A DNA stretch of 64,000 bases from Pseudanabaena galeata CCNP1313 (GCF_029910235.1 NZ_CP112874.1:3100001-3164000), one strand, 5' to 3'. Numbered from the stretch's first letter, positions 1 through 8,191 are shown. The notes: generated by a model from the letters alone, not told the origin. A program made the numbers and translations.

Positions 1-1
1 C

Positions 2-439
2 AAACAACATGCTCAAGTGATCCTCGCTAAGCATATTAAAGATGCAGACATTGTGATTACCACCGCCCAAGTGCCTGGGCGTAAAGCACCTGTGATGGTT
101 ACTGATGACATGATCGCCCAAATGAAACGTGGGTCAATCATTGTCGATATGGCAGGTGAACAAGGAGGTAATTGTGAAGGAACTATTGCTGGTAAAGATG
201 TGCTTTGTCACGGGGCAACAATTATTTCGCCAATTAATTTACCGTCATCTATGCCAATCCATGCTTCGCAAAAATATGCCAAAAATCTACTCAATTTACT
301 CAATCACCTGATCAAGAAGGGTGAACTAAACCTTGATTTTGACGATGATATTATCAGCAGCACCTGTATCACTCATGCTGGTGAGATTCGCAATCAGCGA
401 GTTAAAGATGCACTTTCTCAATTAGCAGTCACCGTTTAA
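2..439 (+). CDS. pntA: NAD(P) transhydrogenase subunit alpha, 3' part
   Basis: Partial gene entering from the left edge; the last 145 residues are present. The sequence is the C-terminal half of the alanine dehydrogenase/PNT NAD(H)-binding domain (dI), with the segments TTAQVPGRKAPVMV and SIIVDMAGEQGGNCE typical of PntA. The enzyme couples hydride transfer between NADH and NADP+ to proton movement across the membrane. In this split form dI is a soluble subunit, and its membrane segment is encoded separately by the next gene, followed by pntB. The three-gene arrangement is known from cyanobacteria and Rhodospirillum. A strong hairpin separates it from the next gene by about 100 bp. Confidence 0.95.
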   Translation, partial: KQHAQVILAKHIKDADIVITTAQVPGRKAPVMVTDDMIAQMKRGSIIVDMAGEQGGNCEGTIAGKDVLCHGATIISPINLPSSMPIHASQKYAKNLLNLLNHLIKKGELNLDFDDDIISSTCITHAGEIRNQRVKDALSQLAVTV

Positions 440-446
440 AGAACCA

Positions 447-485
447 GATTTTTTGTGGCGCGGCGAAGCCACGCCACAAAAAATC
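447..485 (+). terminator. Hairpin between pntA and pntA2
   Basis: An 18-bp stem with one mismatch and a GAA loop (core GGCG-GAA-GCC, arms ending in runs of T and A). It lies inside the transhydrogenase operon, so it may be a partial terminator, an mRNA stabiliser, or an inserted repeat of the family A type. Confidence 0.6.
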
Positions 486-543
486 CGTTCCTTAGTCCAC
501 ATTCAATTGCATTGTCGGTACTTAGTGCCGACAGAAATTAACT

Positions 544-834
544 ATGAACGAATCATTAATTAGCGCTCTATTTGTCTTTGTACTGGCTTCATTTGCAGGG
601 TTTGAAGTAATTAATAAAGTTCCCCCGACATTACACACACCACTAATGTCTGGCTCCAATGCCATTTCAGGAATATCGGTAATTGGGGCTTTGATTGTGG
701 CGGGTAGCGATGTCAATCCCAATCTCTCAGTAATTCTGGGACTAATCTCGGTTGTCTGCGCCACAATTAACGTTGTTGGTGGCTTTCTCGTCACCGATCG
801 CATGTTGCAAATGTTCAAAAAGAAAGAGGCGTAA
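544..834 (+). CDS. pntA2: NAD(P) transhydrogenase alpha subunit, membrane part
   Basis: A 96-residue membrane protein with about three hydrophobic helices (roughly residues 5-25, 38-58 and 60-82), matching the C-terminal membrane segment of one-piece PntA (domain dII). The motif PPTLHTPLMSGSNAISGI is characteristic: the loop carries residues of the proton pathway. It assembles with PntB to form the transmembrane proton channel. An SD-like AGAAAGAGG just before its stop serves pntB, which starts six bases downstream, so these two are tightly coupled. The ATG at 544 is the only sensible start and gives the usual length. Confidence 0.93.
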   Translation: MNESLISALFVFVLASFAGFEVINKVPPTLHTPLMSGSNAISGISVIGALIVAGSDVNPNLSVILGLISVVCATINVVGGFLVTDRMLQMFKKKEA

Positions 835-840
835 AGCACC

Positions 841-2253
841 ATGCTAGAAAATATCTTGGGCTATGTGCCGACAGGGATTCAGCTTACCTATTTGGTAGCA
901 GCGACCCTCTTTATGATTGGTCTCAAACAGATGGGATCACCTGCTACGGCGCGTAAGGGGAATTTGCTCGGCGCGATCGCCATGTTATTAGCAGTTGTGG
1001 CAACATTGCTCGACAAGCAAGTATTGAGTTATGGATTGATTTTAGTGGCGATCGCAATTGGATCGGCGATCGGTTCTCTGATTGCTTACAAAGTCGCCAT
1101 GACCGATATGCCCCAAATGGTGGGCTTACTCAATGGTTTAGGCGGTTTGGCTTCTTCGTTAGTTGCTGTGGGCGAATATTGGCGCGTGACTAGTCATGGT
1201 TTAACATTGCCCCTAGTCGATAATCTCTCAATTATTGCTAGCGTGCTGATTGGCAATATCACCTTTACGGGCAGCATGATCGCCTTTGCAAAATTGCAAG
1301 GGATCATGAAAGGCGCACCGATTCGCTTTGCCTATCAGCAAACCGTTAATATCCTGCTGTTAGTTACCTTTGCCGTTGGTGCAGCCATGCTAATTGCTAA
1401 TCCTACTGATGTTGTGGGATTCATTGGCATTAATATCATTTCCCTTTTAGTGGGCGTATTATTCGTGATTCCCATTGGTGGCGGCGACATGCCTGTGGTG
1501 ATCTCGCTGCTGAACTCCTTGTCAGGTGTTGCCGCTAGCGCCGCAGGTTTTGTGGTGATGAATAATGTATTGATTATTGCTGGAGCATTAGTTGGTGCTT
1601 CAGGCTTGATCCTCACCCAGATCATGTGTAAAGCCATGAACCGTACTCTTCCCAACGTCTTGTTTAGTGGCTTTGGTGAAGCCTTAGTTGTAGAAGGTGA
1701 CGCAGGGGACAGTAGCAACAAAACTGTGAAAACTATAGATCCCGAAGAATGCGCGATGATGTTGGGCTATGCGCGATCGGTAGTAATCGTCCCTGGTTAT
1801 GGTATGGCAGTCGCTCAAGCACAGCACGCTGTCCGTGAGTTATCGGACATGCTCGAACGCAAAGGTGTGGAAGTGAAGTTTGCCATTCACCCTGTCGCAG
1901 GTCGGATGCCTGGGCATATGAATGTATTGCTTGCTGAGGCAAATGTGCCTTATTCGCAACTCTATGACATGGACGATATCAATACCCAGTTTGAAAATAC
2001 TGATGTGGTGTTGATTATCGGTGCGAATGATGTGGTCAACCCTGCGGCGCGAACTAATCAAGCTAGCCCGATTTATGGAATGCCGATTTTAGAAGTGGAT
2101 AAAGCCAAAAATGCGATCGTGATTAAGCGCGGAATGAGTGCTGGTTTTGCAGGTGTCGAAAATGACTTGTTCTATCAACAAAAAACGATGATGTTATTTG
2201 GTGGTGCTAAAGACATGGTTGGCAAGCTTGCCAACGAGCTAAAACAAATTTAG
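841..2253 (+). CDS. pntB: NAD(P) transhydrogenase subunit beta
   Basis: 470 residues, the usual PntB length. Residues about 1-275 hold eight or nine hydrophobic helices (domain dII, the proton channel). About 300-470 form the NADP(H)-binding domain dIII, with the inverted Rossmann motif PGYGMAVAQAQHAV and the later segments HPVAGRMPGHMNVLLAEANV and GANDVVNPAA. Together with PntA and PntA2 it uses the proton gradient to make NADPH from NADH in the cytoplasmic membrane. Gene order and spacing leave no doubt. The stop codon is the first base triplet of a long terminator stem. Confidence 0.96.
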   Translation: MLENILGYVPTGIQLTYLVAATLFMIGLKQMGSPATARKGNLLGAIAMLLAVVATLLDKQVLSYGLILVAIAIGSAIGSLIAYKVAMTDMPQMVGLLNGLGGLASSLVAVGEYWRVTSHGLTLPLVDNLSIIASVLIGNITFTGSMIAFAKLQGIMKGAPIRFAYQQTVNILLLVTFAVGAAMLIANPTDVVGFIGINIISLLVGVLFVIPIGGGDMPVVISLLNSLSGVAASAAGFVVMNNVLIIAGALVGASGLILTQIMCKAMNRTLPNVLFSGFGEALVVEGDAGDSSNKTVKTIDPEECAMMLGYARSVVIVPGYGMAVAQAQHAVRELSDMLERKGVEVKFAIHPVAGRMPGHMNVLLAEANVPYSQLYDMDDINTQFENTDVVLIIGANDVVNPAARTNQASPIYGMPILEVDKAKNAIVIKRGMSAGFAGVENDLFYQQKTMMLFGGAKDMVGKLANELKQI

Positions 2254-2303
2254 CAAGCAAAAAAAAGAGACTCGTTTTTCGAGTCTCTTTTTTTTGCTTG
2301 CTA
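2251..2303 (+). terminator. pnt operon terminator
   Basis: Perfect 24-bp stem around a 5-base T loop; it includes the pntB stop codon, and the descending arm has eight T. Ends the pnt operon. Confidence 0.85.
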
Positions 2304-2331
2304 ACCTTTTAGTCAGTAGCTACAATGCAAC

Positions 2332-2443
2332 TATAGCTGTCGCCATTCTTGTTAGGACATAAAACCCAAATAGTGTGAGGCGGCGCTTCGCGCCGCCTCA
2401 CACTATTTGGGTTTTTATTTGTCTTGATACAGGTGGCTATAGC
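2332..2443. repeat. Family A palindromic repeat, copy 1
   Basis: A 26-bp perfect stem (2361-2386 with 2390-2415, loop TTC) with GGCGGCGC at its tip. The imperfect outer arms begin and end near CTATAGC. An in-frame reading upstream of mazE through this repeat is spurious. Confidence 0.8.
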
Positions 2444-2473
2444 TATACTATTGATTTTAAGGGTTATTTAACT

Positions 2474-2737
2474 ATGGGCGCAGCTATTAGAACCCGCATC
2501 ATTAAAATCGGTAACTCTCAAGGTATTCGTATTCCCAAGTTACTCCTTGAGCAAAGTGGTATTCATGCAGAAGTGGAAATTGAAGTGCAGGGCAGCCATC
2601 TGACTGTGCGCCCATTTCCACAATTACGCATGGGATGGAATCAAGCCTTTGCGACGATGGCAGAGCAAGGAGACGATATTTTACTAGATGATATTAGCCC
2701 AACTGATTGGGAGAGAGTTGATTGGGCGTGGGATTAA
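2474..2737 (+). CDS. mazE: MazE-type antitoxin (AbrB fold)
   Basis: An 87-residue protein whose first 50 residues form a SpoVT-AbrB swapped-hairpin DNA-binding domain (RTRIIKIGNSQGIRIPK, then a VEIEVQGSHLTVRP strand). The acidic C-terminal tail, rich in D, E and W, is the usual toxin-binding region of MazE. The frame is open further upstream, but that part translates a repeat, so I take the ATG at 2474. The gene overlaps mazF. In such modules the antitoxin binds the toxin and represses the shared promoter, which here would lie in or beside the family A repeat. Confidence 0.85.
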   Translation: MGAAIRTRIIKIGNSQGIRIPKLLLEQSGIHAEVEIEVQGSHLTVRPFPQLRMGWNQAFATMAEQGDDILLDDISPTDWERVDWAWD

Positions 2738-3057
2738 ATGTCAAACGCTTTGATGTTTTTCTGGTTAATCTCGATCCCACTATTGGCAACGAAATTCAAA
2801 AAACACGCCCATGTGTTGTGATTTCCCCCGATGAGATGAATCGCTATATTTCGACGGTGATTATTGCGCCTATGACGACTAGAGGGCGCGTATATCCTAC
2901 CCGCGTCATTTGTCAGTTTCAAGAAAAAGCAGGGCAAATAGTTATCGATCAAATTCGCACAGTTGATAAAACAAGATTAGTAAAGCGGCTTGGGCAAATC
3001 AGTCAGGATGAGCAAAAACTAGTTCTGGGAATTTTGGCAGAAATGTTTGCTGAATAG
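2722..3057 (+). CDS. mazF: MazF-type endoribonuclease toxin
   Basis: About 111 residues with the PemK/MazF signature: RFDVFLVNLDPTIGNEIQKT near the N-terminus, TRPCVVISPDEMN, then IIAPMTTRG and QIRTVDKTRL. These toxins cleave mRNA at short sequences and are held by the antitoxin made just upstream. The start overlaps the end of mazE: a TTG at 2722 (with AGAGAG about 7 bases upstream) or a GTG at 2728 both fit, and no ATG is available. The conserved R and T residues of the active site are present, so the toxin looks intact. Confidence 0.85.
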   Translation: MGVGLNVKRFDVFLVNLDPTIGNEIQKTRPCVVISPDEMNRYISTVIIAPMTTRGRVYPTRVICQFQEKAGQIVIDQIRTVDKTRLVKRLGQISQDEQKLVLGILAEMFAE

Positions 3058-3125
3058 GAGATTACAGTCTGAATTATCGTTAAGGTTATGATTGATATTG
3101 TGGCTAATTTGTCCAAAGAAAAACT

Positions 3126-4022
3126 ATGACTCAAACCTCCCCCCCGCCTTTACCAATTCAGGAAACACAACCTCAGCAAATATCCCTCCCTGAAATACCT
3201 ACATCCAATTTTTGGGCATCGGATTTTCAGCAAGAAGTGACAGCTTTGACGACGAGACTGTTTATCCAATTGCGTCGCCGCCCGACAACCCTGATTGCAG
3301 GGGTGTTACAGCCTTTGATGTGGTTGCTCTTATTTGGTGCGTTATTTAGTGGTTTGCCTAAAGGTTTAGTTGGTGATGGTCAGACCTATGTACAGTTTTT
3401 AGCGGCGGGGATCATTGTCTTTACAGCCTTTAGCAGTGCGCTGAATTCGGGATTACCGATGCTGTTCGATCGCGAATTTGGTTTTCTCAATCGCATCTTG
3501 GTTGCGCCCTTAGTATCACGATTTTCGATTATTGTGGCTTCCGCGATTTTTATCATTGTGTTGAGTATGGTGCAAACCGTGGCGATCGTCGCAGTCAGTG
3601 GCTTGATGGGTGCGAGCTTACCCAGTCTGAGTGGTTTAGCCATAATGTCATTAATCTTGATGCTGCTAATCGTCGATTTCACGATGTTGAGCTTGGGACT
3701 TGCCTTTGCCATGCCAGGACATCAAGAGATGTTAGCTTTTATTTTCTTGGTGAATTTACCATTAATGTTTTCTAGCACAGCTCTTGCACCTCTTGCTTTT
3801 ATGCCAACTTGGTTGCAATGGATCGCTAGCCTTAACCCTCTATCTTGGGCGATCGAGCCAATTCGTTATGTTTACAGCCACAGCACATGGGCATGGGATA
3901 GCGTGGTATTTACGGCTCCTTGGGGAAATATGACGATCGCTAATGCGGCGATCGCCCTACTCAGTTTTGGTGTATTTGTCGGTATTTTCATTCGAGGGAC
4001 TTTACGGCGAGGCGTAGCATGA
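3126..4022 (+). CDS. ABC-2 type transporter permease (DrrB-like)
   Basis: 298 residues. A soluble proline-rich N-terminus (1-60) precedes about six hydrophobic helices between 58 and 292, with FDREFGFLNRILVAP between helices 2 and 3, which is the hallmark of ABC-2/DrrB permeases. It would form the membrane part of an exporter for a lipid, drug or polysaccharide. No ATPase gene is adjacent, so the partner must be encoded elsewhere. The stop overlaps the start of the next gene (ATGA), which indicates translational coupling. Substrate unknown. Confidence 0.85.
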   Translation: MTQTSPPPLPIQETQPQQISLPEIPTSNFWASDFQQEVTALTTRLFIQLRRRPTTLIAGVLQPLMWLLLFGALFSGLPKGLVGDGQTYVQFLAAGIIVFTAFSSALNSGLPMLFDREFGFLNRILVAPLVSRFSIIVASAIFIIVLSMVQTVAIVAVSGLMGASLPSLSGLAIMSLILMLLIVDFTMLSLGLAFAMPGHQEMLAFIFLVNLPLMFSSTALAPLAFMPTWLQWIASLNPLSWAIEPIRYVYSHSTWAWDSVVFTAPWGNMTIANAAIALLSFGVFVGIFIRGTLRRGVA

Positions 4023-4747
4023 TTGCGGAAATGGGTGAAGTTCCCGCTTTGCCTGAAGTCCAACCCTTTGCCGATAACTGGTCATATCTTAAAGCAGAAT
4101 TAGCTTGGCTTGATCGAGTATTGATGCGATCGCTAGCTAAACAGCGTCAAACTAATCAAGAAGTTGATCGCGTAGCAAAATCAGCCGTTGATCGCTCCAC
4201 TAGTCATTGGTGGAAGGGATTCATTGCGATTGATCCATCTAAGGGTGGCAGTCTCGCCCCCAAACAGTTACCTCAGGCTATACATCCTCTTGGGCGTTAT
4301 GGCGATCGCCTTGCTGCGAGTCGTGAAAATAATATTCGTCTAGCAATTCCAACTTTATGCGATCGCCTAGAGCTAGGTCAATTCGAGCGAGATTTACTGA
4401 TTCTCTGCCTTGCCCCTGAAATTAGCCGCCGTTATGAAAAACTCTACGCTTTTCTCAATAACGATGAAAGTAATTGTAAACAACCTACGGTTGATTTGGC
4501 TCTGCGTCTCTTTTGTCGCTCCGATGGGGAATGGCGCAAAGCTCGCAATACGATCTCGGCAACATCGCCATTGATCAAACGCAAAATTATTCAGCTTTAT
4601 TTGCCTGAAAATAGCACAGCGCGATCGCTTCTTGCTAAAGCGATGCTACTTAGTGAGAAAGCAGCTACTTATCTGCTCAGTGAAGACTTGCCCATTGAAT
4701 CAGTTATTCCTAAACCTAGAACCAGCAAAACAAAAAGAAAAGGATAG
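4019..4747 (+). CDS. Stand-alone AAA-ATPase-associated N-terminal domain protein
   Basis: 242 residues without a Walker motif. The segments WLDRVLMRSLAKQR, SAVDRSTSHWWKGF and IPTLCDRLELGQFERDLLIL resemble the region found before the AAA module in large cyanobacterial AAA-family ATPases (my recollection of the family, not a search result). Here that region ends without an ATPase core, so it is a natural single-domain form or the remnant of a fusion. It is coupled to the ABC permease by a 4-bp overlap. The last codons (KRKG and the stop) lie in the arm of the terminator hairpin, giving the tail a lysine-rich end. Confidence 0.5.
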   Translation: MIAEMGEVPALPEVQPFADNWSYLKAELAWLDRVLMRSLAKQRQTNQEVDRVAKSAVDRSTSHWWKGFIAIDPSKGGSLAPKQLPQAIHPLGRYGDRLAASRENNIRLAIPTLCDRLELGQFERDLLILCLAPEISRRYEKLYAFLNNDESNCKQPTVDLALRLFCRSDGEWRKARNTISATSPLIKRKIIQLYLPENSTARSLLAKAMLLSEKAATYLLSEDLPIESVIPKPRTSKTKRKG

Positions 4748-4780
4748 GCGGCGCAATGCGCCGCCTATCCTTTTCTTTTT
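4732..4780 (+). terminator. Terminator hairpin with family A core
   Basis: Perfect 23-bp stem, loop AAT, tip GGCGGCGC/GCGCCGCC, arm ending in TTTTCTTTTT. It contains the last codons and stop of the preceding gene. Confidence 0.75.
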
Positions 4781-4824
4781 GGAACTATCGAAAAAATTAA
4801 TCAGCGATCGCCGTCAGGATATTT

Positions 4825-5358
4825 CTAAGAAATACGCAATAGCTCAACATCAAAAATCAATGTCGCATTAGGAGGAATCACCCCACCTGCTCCACGAGCG
4901 CCATAACCGAGATCAGGAGGAATAATCAAGGTGTAGCGATCGCCAACACGCATAATCGATAAACCTTCATCCCAGCCCTTGATCACTTGACCAACGCCAA
5001 GCTTGAACGAAAAAGGACTATTGCGATCGCGAGAGCTATCGAACTTAGTTCCATCTTCGAGCGTACCTATGTAATGAACGATGACAGTATCGCCCTTCTT
5101 AGGAGTTGCACCTGTACCAGCCGTGATCACTTTATATTTGAGACCAGTGCCAGTTTCTTTGATTTCAGAATCACTCATACTAATTAAAGGTGCTGCTGCT
5201 ATTTTTACTTCTGTTTGATTTGGTACACCTGTTGATGGCGCACCAGTGCTAGCAACTGCTGGCTGTCCGCCTGTAATTTGGGCAACTACAATGACTAGTA
5301 CAGCAACTGCCATAATGCCAAAGCTAATCAAAATTCCTTTCAAGGCTATATTCTCCAA
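4825..5358 (-). CDS. FKBP-type peptidyl-prolyl cis-trans isomerase, membrane-anchored
   Basis: 177 residues. Residues about 8-28 form one hydrophobic helix that acts as a signal anchor. A linker rich in S, T, G and A follows, and the FKBP domain runs from about 65 to the end (GDTVIVHYIGTLEDGTKFDS, VIKGWDEGL, LIIPPDLGYG, FDVELL). The active-site aromatic and D positions of FKBP are kept. It should catalyse proline isomerisation in the periplasm or thylakoid lumen. The ATG start gives a well-formed anchor. It appears monocistronic. Confidence 0.92.
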   Translation of the reverse strand: MENIALKGILISFGIMAVAVLVIVVAQITGGQPAVASTGAPSTGVPNQTEVKIAAAPLISMSDSEIKETGTGLKYKVITAGTGATPKKGDTVIVHYIGTLEDGTKFDSSRDRNSPFSFKLGVGQVIKGWDEGLSIMRVGDRYTLIIPPDLGYGARGAGGVIPPNATLIFDVELLRIS

Positions 5359-5476
5359 TCAATTACGTGATGACTTAGCTTTTGGAATCTTATACCAATT
5401 AATACCAAATCACAAAATGGCTACACTTGCGGGAATTGGTATAAGTAAAGTGCGGCTACACTTCATTTACGCAAAA

Positions 5477-5517
5477 AACAAAAAAAAGAGTTCGCTGAGC
5501 GAACTCTTTTTTTGTTT
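5477..5517 (-). terminator. tRNA-Phe terminator
   Basis: Stem GAGTTCGC/GCGAACTC extended by A/T runs of seven or eight bases; it lies just downstream of tRNA-Phe on the minus strand. Confidence 0.7.
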
Positions 5518-5521
5518 AACA

Positions 5522-5594
5522 TGCCAGGAACGAGATTTGAACTCGTGACACGTGGATTTTCAGTCCACTGCTCTACCAACTGAGCTATCCCGGC
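5522..5594 (-). tRNA. tRNA-Phe (GAA)
   Basis: A 73-nt cloverleaf on the minus strand: acceptor GCCGGGA pairs with TCCTGGC (one G-T), the anticodon stem GTGGA/TCCAC closes the loop CTGAAAA with anticodon GAA, and the T-arm has GTTCAAATC. No encoded CCA. Confidence 0.95.
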
Positions 5595-5687
5595 GCTGTG
5601 CGTTTTTTTGCGCTTTACTAAGATAACACTGAATGGGATTTTCGATCAATAGAATTTTAAAAAATTTCCAGAAATTATAGCCATGTA

Positions 5688-5775
5688 AGTTTTGCTTAGG
5701 ACATAAAATCCGAAAGATAAGTGGCGGCGCGAAGCGCCGCCACTTATCTTTCGGATTTTATGTCCTAGATATCTC
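5688..5775. repeat. Family A palindromic repeat, copy 2
   Basis: Perfect 34-bp stem (5697-5730 with 5734-5767, loop GAA), tip GTGGCGGCGC. The left flank carries GTAAGTTTTGC of the family end. Confidence 0.85.
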
Positions 5776-5827
5776 TTGCGTCTCCATACAAGTAATCCAA
5801 CGTGAGTTCGACAAAAGTGGAACGCTG

Positions 5828-5893
5828 AGATTGGGGCTTGGAGACCAAGCCCCTACATTTACACATATGTAGGGGCTTGGTCTCCAAGCCCTC
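5828..5893. repeat. Family D hairpin repeat, copy 1
   Basis: Inverted repeat GGGCTTGGAGACCAAGCCCC around a loop TTTACACATATG, with the mirrored arm downstream. The same unit recurs near 61.65 kb, where it is interrupted. A family B end (AACGTGAGTTCGAC, 5802) lies just before it. Confidence 0.75.
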
Positions 5894-5901
5894 TTTCTAA
5901 C

Positions 5902-6015
5902 TTAACACCAGTTCGACAAAAGCGAAAAATGGTAAGAATCGCTAAACGATTCTTACCATTTTTCGCCATTTGCTGCGTGCGAAGCACGACGCAAATGGCA
6001 ATATCGAACTCACGT
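5902..6015. repeat. Family B two-hairpin repeat, copy 1
   Basis: About 114 bp: a CAGTTCGA end, hairpin I (GAAAAATGGTAAGAATCG arms), hairpin II (GCCATTTGC arms with tip GTGC-GAA-GCAC) and a TCGAACTCACGT end. Hairpin II here is imperfect (GCTGCG against CGACGC). Confidence 0.85.
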
Positions 6016-6042
6016 CACGTTAATCCAAATTTCTGGACAATT

Positions 6043-6100
6043 AACCAAAAAAACTTTGTGAAAGTGTTGCAAATTAACACTTTCACAAAGTTTTTTGGTT
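6043..6100 (-). terminator. Terminator of the DUF218 gene
   Basis: Long stem CTTTGTGAAAGTGTT/AACACTTTCACAAAG with an extended A/T base, just downstream of the minus-strand gene ending at 6133. Confidence 0.7.
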
Positions 6101-6132
6101 TAGCTTGAGCGCAATACGCTGTAAAGGTTCAC

Positions 6133-6684
6133 CTATAAACCTGTAACTAGCCAGAAAACTGATCGCAAACCATCTCGCAAAGCTTTAGTAGGATTCTCCG
6201 ATTTGATGCTAGAAGGAATGGTCACAGGATGCATTTCAATACCACGACTGCCTAAAACGATTTTGCCAATAACGAGAGCGCGAGGCATATGAAAATCGGA
6301 AGTCAGCACATATACATCTGTAATTTTACGTTGCTGAAGCTCTGTCACCATAATCGTAAAATTAGTGACTGTATCAACAGCACGATAGTCTAAATGAATT
6401 CGCTCGCGCTCAACGCCTGCACGGTCAAACACATATTCAGCATATTCCTCTGGACTGCCTGACGAAACAAAAATTGGCAACCGTGGATGTTGTAAAGCAA
6501 ACTGAGCAGCAAACTGTTCACGGGTGGGAGAGCCGCCCAAGACTAAGATCGCCTGTGGCTCTCTAGGCGAAGGACTGCTACTGATTGGTGGAAAGCATGG
6601 TACACCAAAAATCATACATCCAGAGCCAATTAACCCAGATAAAGCTGTCATAGTACTTCTGCTAGGGAATGGGTTAATCATCAT
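6133..6684 (-). CDS. DUF218/YdcF-ElyC family protein
   Basis: 183 residues from the ATG pair at 6684. A longer GTG reading reaches into the recR terminator and is unlikely. A short hydrophobic N-terminal segment (about residues 10-30) may anchor it. The DUF218 core follows: ILVLGGSPTREQFAAQFA, PIFVSSGSPEEY, DYRAVDTVTNFTIM and YVLTSDFHMPRA. E. coli ElyC and SanA of this family act in envelope biogenesis, and the exact reaction here is unknown. It lies just downstream of recR on the same strand, separated by a terminator. Confidence 0.8.
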   Translation of the reverse strand: MMINPFPSRSTMTALSGLIGSGCMIFGVPCFPPISSSPSPREPQAILVLGGSPTREQFAAQFALQHPRLPIFVSSGSPEEYAEYVFDRAGVERERIHLDYRAVDTVTNFTIMVTELQQRKITDVYVLTSDFHMPRALVIGKIVLGSRGIEMHPVTIPSSIKSENPTKALRDGLRSVFWLVTGL

Positions 6685-6749
6685 TACTAATGCGTTGCGA
6701 ATCAGCAAAATATTATCTGCATGATGGAACAATATGCAACAAGTTTTTG

Positions 6750-6782
6750 TTAACAGTCTCACTCTTTGGGTGAGACTGTTAA
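6750..6782 (-). terminator. recR terminator
   Basis: Perfect 13-bp stem TTAACAGTCTCAC/GTGAGACTGTTAA, 14 bases past the recR stop. Confidence 0.7.
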
Positions 6783-6795
6783 TAGACTTAATAGA

Positions 6796-7392
6796 CTATA
6801 AATCTATTTCGCGTCGCCCCTCGATCGCTTTGGCGAGTGTTACCTCATCTGCATATTCTAAATCACCACCCATCGGAATACCAAAGGCAATTCGCGTAAC
6901 TTTTGTAAATGGTTTTAATAATCCGCCGACATATAGAGTGGTAGTCTCCCCTTCAACACTAGGTGCGATCGCCATAATTACCTCTAAGACTTTGTTGCCA
7001 CTGACCCGCCTCACTAGGCTTTGGATATTTAGTTGATCAGGGCTAATGCCATCCATGGGCGAAATCAGACCACCAAGGACATGATATTTACCGCGATATT
7101 CACGAGTTTTTTCAAGGGCTATCAAATCGCGAGAGTCAGCAACTACACAGATTACAGAATTATCGCGACTAGGATGGGCGCAAATTTCACAAATTGGCTC
7201 TGCCGAAAGATGCCCACATATAGTGCAAAGCCCCACCTGTTGTTTTGCCTGAATTAATGCTTGAGCAAGGGCTTCAACCTCTTCAGTCGGACGTTTGAGA
7301 ATATGCAGTGATAGGCGTTGAGCAGTTTTTGCCCCCACCCCAGGTAGGCGCTGCAATTGTTCAATCAGATTAGCTAGAGGTCGAGTATACAA
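6796..7392 (-). CDS. recR: Recombination protein RecR
   Basis: 198 residues, standard RecR length. A helix-hairpin-helix lies near residues 14-28 ([13 protein letters not shown]), a C4 zinc finger at C56, C59, C68 and C71, and a Toprim domain starts near 79 ([15 protein letters not shown]). The C-terminal segment includes [14 protein letters not shown]. With RecF and RecO it loads RecA onto gapped DNA. The start codon is TTG; no ATG or GTG lies upstream in frame, and the N-terminus [12 protein letters not shown] is the usual beginning of the family. Upstream is a cluster of three hairpins, so it is probably expressed alone. Confidence 0.95.
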   Translation of the reverse strand: MYTRPLANLIEQLQRLPGVGAKTAQRLSLHILKRPTEEVEALAQALIQAKQQVGLCTICGHLSAEPICEICAHPSRDNSVICVVADSRDLIALEKTREYRGKYHVLGGLISPMDGISPDQLNIQSLVRRVSGNKVLEVIMAIAPSVEGETTTLYVGGLLKPFTKVTRIAFGIPMGGDLEYADEVTLAKAIEGRREIDL

Positions 7393-7403
7393 AACAGCGA
7401 AGA

Positions 7404-7440
7404 CATGAAGTAACGTTAACGATTTTAACGTTACTTCATG
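7404..7440. repeat. Perfect palindrome upstream of recR
   Basis: 16-bp perfect stem CATGAAGTAACGTTAA/TTAACGTTACTTCATG, loop CGATT, starting 12 bases upstream of the recR start codon. It could be an operator, or a hairpin covering the recR leader. Confidence 0.5.
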
Positions 7441-7448
7441 CCTTCATT

Positions 7449-7523
7449 AAAAAAAGTAAAGGAGGAGCAAAGCTTCTCCTTTACTTTTTTATTCAGAGAC
7501 AAGGGGCTTAAGCCCCTTGTCTC
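7449..7523 (-). terminator. Two hairpins downstream of the secreted HEXXH gene
   Basis: A stem AAAGTAAAGGAG/CTCCTTTACTTT around GAGCAAAGCTT (7449-7490) and a perfect 28-base palindrome GAGACAAGGGGCTT/AAGCCCCTTGTCTC (7496-7523). Either could terminate the minus-strand gene ending at 7545. Confidence 0.55.
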
Positions 7524-7544
7524 ACCTAGGGCTTTGCAATGCCC

Positions 7545-8129
7545 CTATTGGTTGGTTTTAGCGAAGCGATTTTGCAAATCGTAGGCTTCTCGTTCCATTA
7601 GATTATCTTCGTATTTTTGTTTGCCGCGCTTATATTCCACAAAATATTGATAGCCAAATTGATCTAACCCTCCATTTTGAAAACATTGGCGCACATGCAC
7701 CATTTCGTGAGCTAAAACTGATAACTGCTTGATATCTTCGGGCTTGTAAGCATCGCGGAGATAAATGCGATCGCAATAGGTTTGGGCGATCGTCTCGACT
7801 TGACCTAAATGCACAGCCACATTACCAAATACCCAACGATCCATCATTTGCGAGTTGTAAATGACATGCACACGATCAATATAGTCGATGAAATATCTTC
7901 TTAGATAACGCTTTTGGACATTATCTAAAGCCTGTCCTTCGCCATTTTTAGAGCGCATGGTTTTTGCGGCTGCTTGATAGGCGATCGAGCCTGCTTGCCC
8001 CCAAGCTTCCTCAGCAAGGCTAGATTTTGTTTCTGAGTCAGCAAAAAAACTCGCGTCTGACATCCCTATGGTTGCGACTAAAGCGAGAGTCAGCAAAATT
8101 AAAAAAAATATTCTCCGAATGCTATTCAT
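7545..8129 (-). CDS. Secreted putative zinc metallopeptidase (HEMVH)
   Basis: 194 residues with a signal peptide (about 1-27, basic N-terminus then a hydrophobic stretch). The only strong motif is HEMVHVRQ at residues 141-145 and onward, an HEXXH zinc site, followed by a conserved-looking EREAYDLQ that may supply the third ligand. This resembles the DUF4157-type putative peptidase core. The substrate is unknown. The gene lies between PP2C and recR on the same strand. Catalytic function is inferred from the motif only. Confidence 0.6.
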   Translation of the reverse strand: MNSIRRIFFLILLTLALVATIGMSDASFFADSETKSSLAEEAWGQAGSIAYQAAAKTMRSKNGEGQALDNVQKRYLRRYFIDYIDRVHVIYNSQMMDRWVFGNVAVHLGQVETIAQTYCDRIYLRDAYKPEDIKQLSVLAHEMVHVRQCFQNGGLDQFGYQYFVEYKRGKQKYEDNLMEREAYDLQNRFAKTNQ

Positions 8130-8191
8130 GATGCTTTACAGAGCTTTTAAGCGCAACTAGAGAGCCTTGCTTGTGATGAAACTTAGTTAAG

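Noticed and set aside
2375-2473. Upstream extension of mazE by 33 codons
   Set aside because: The extension is translated from a family A hairpin; the AbrB domain begins at the ATG at 2474.
6684-6762. N-terminal extension of the DUF218 protein from a GTG start
   Set aside because: It would begin inside the recR terminator stem; the paired ATG at 6684 gives a normal membrane-anchored start.
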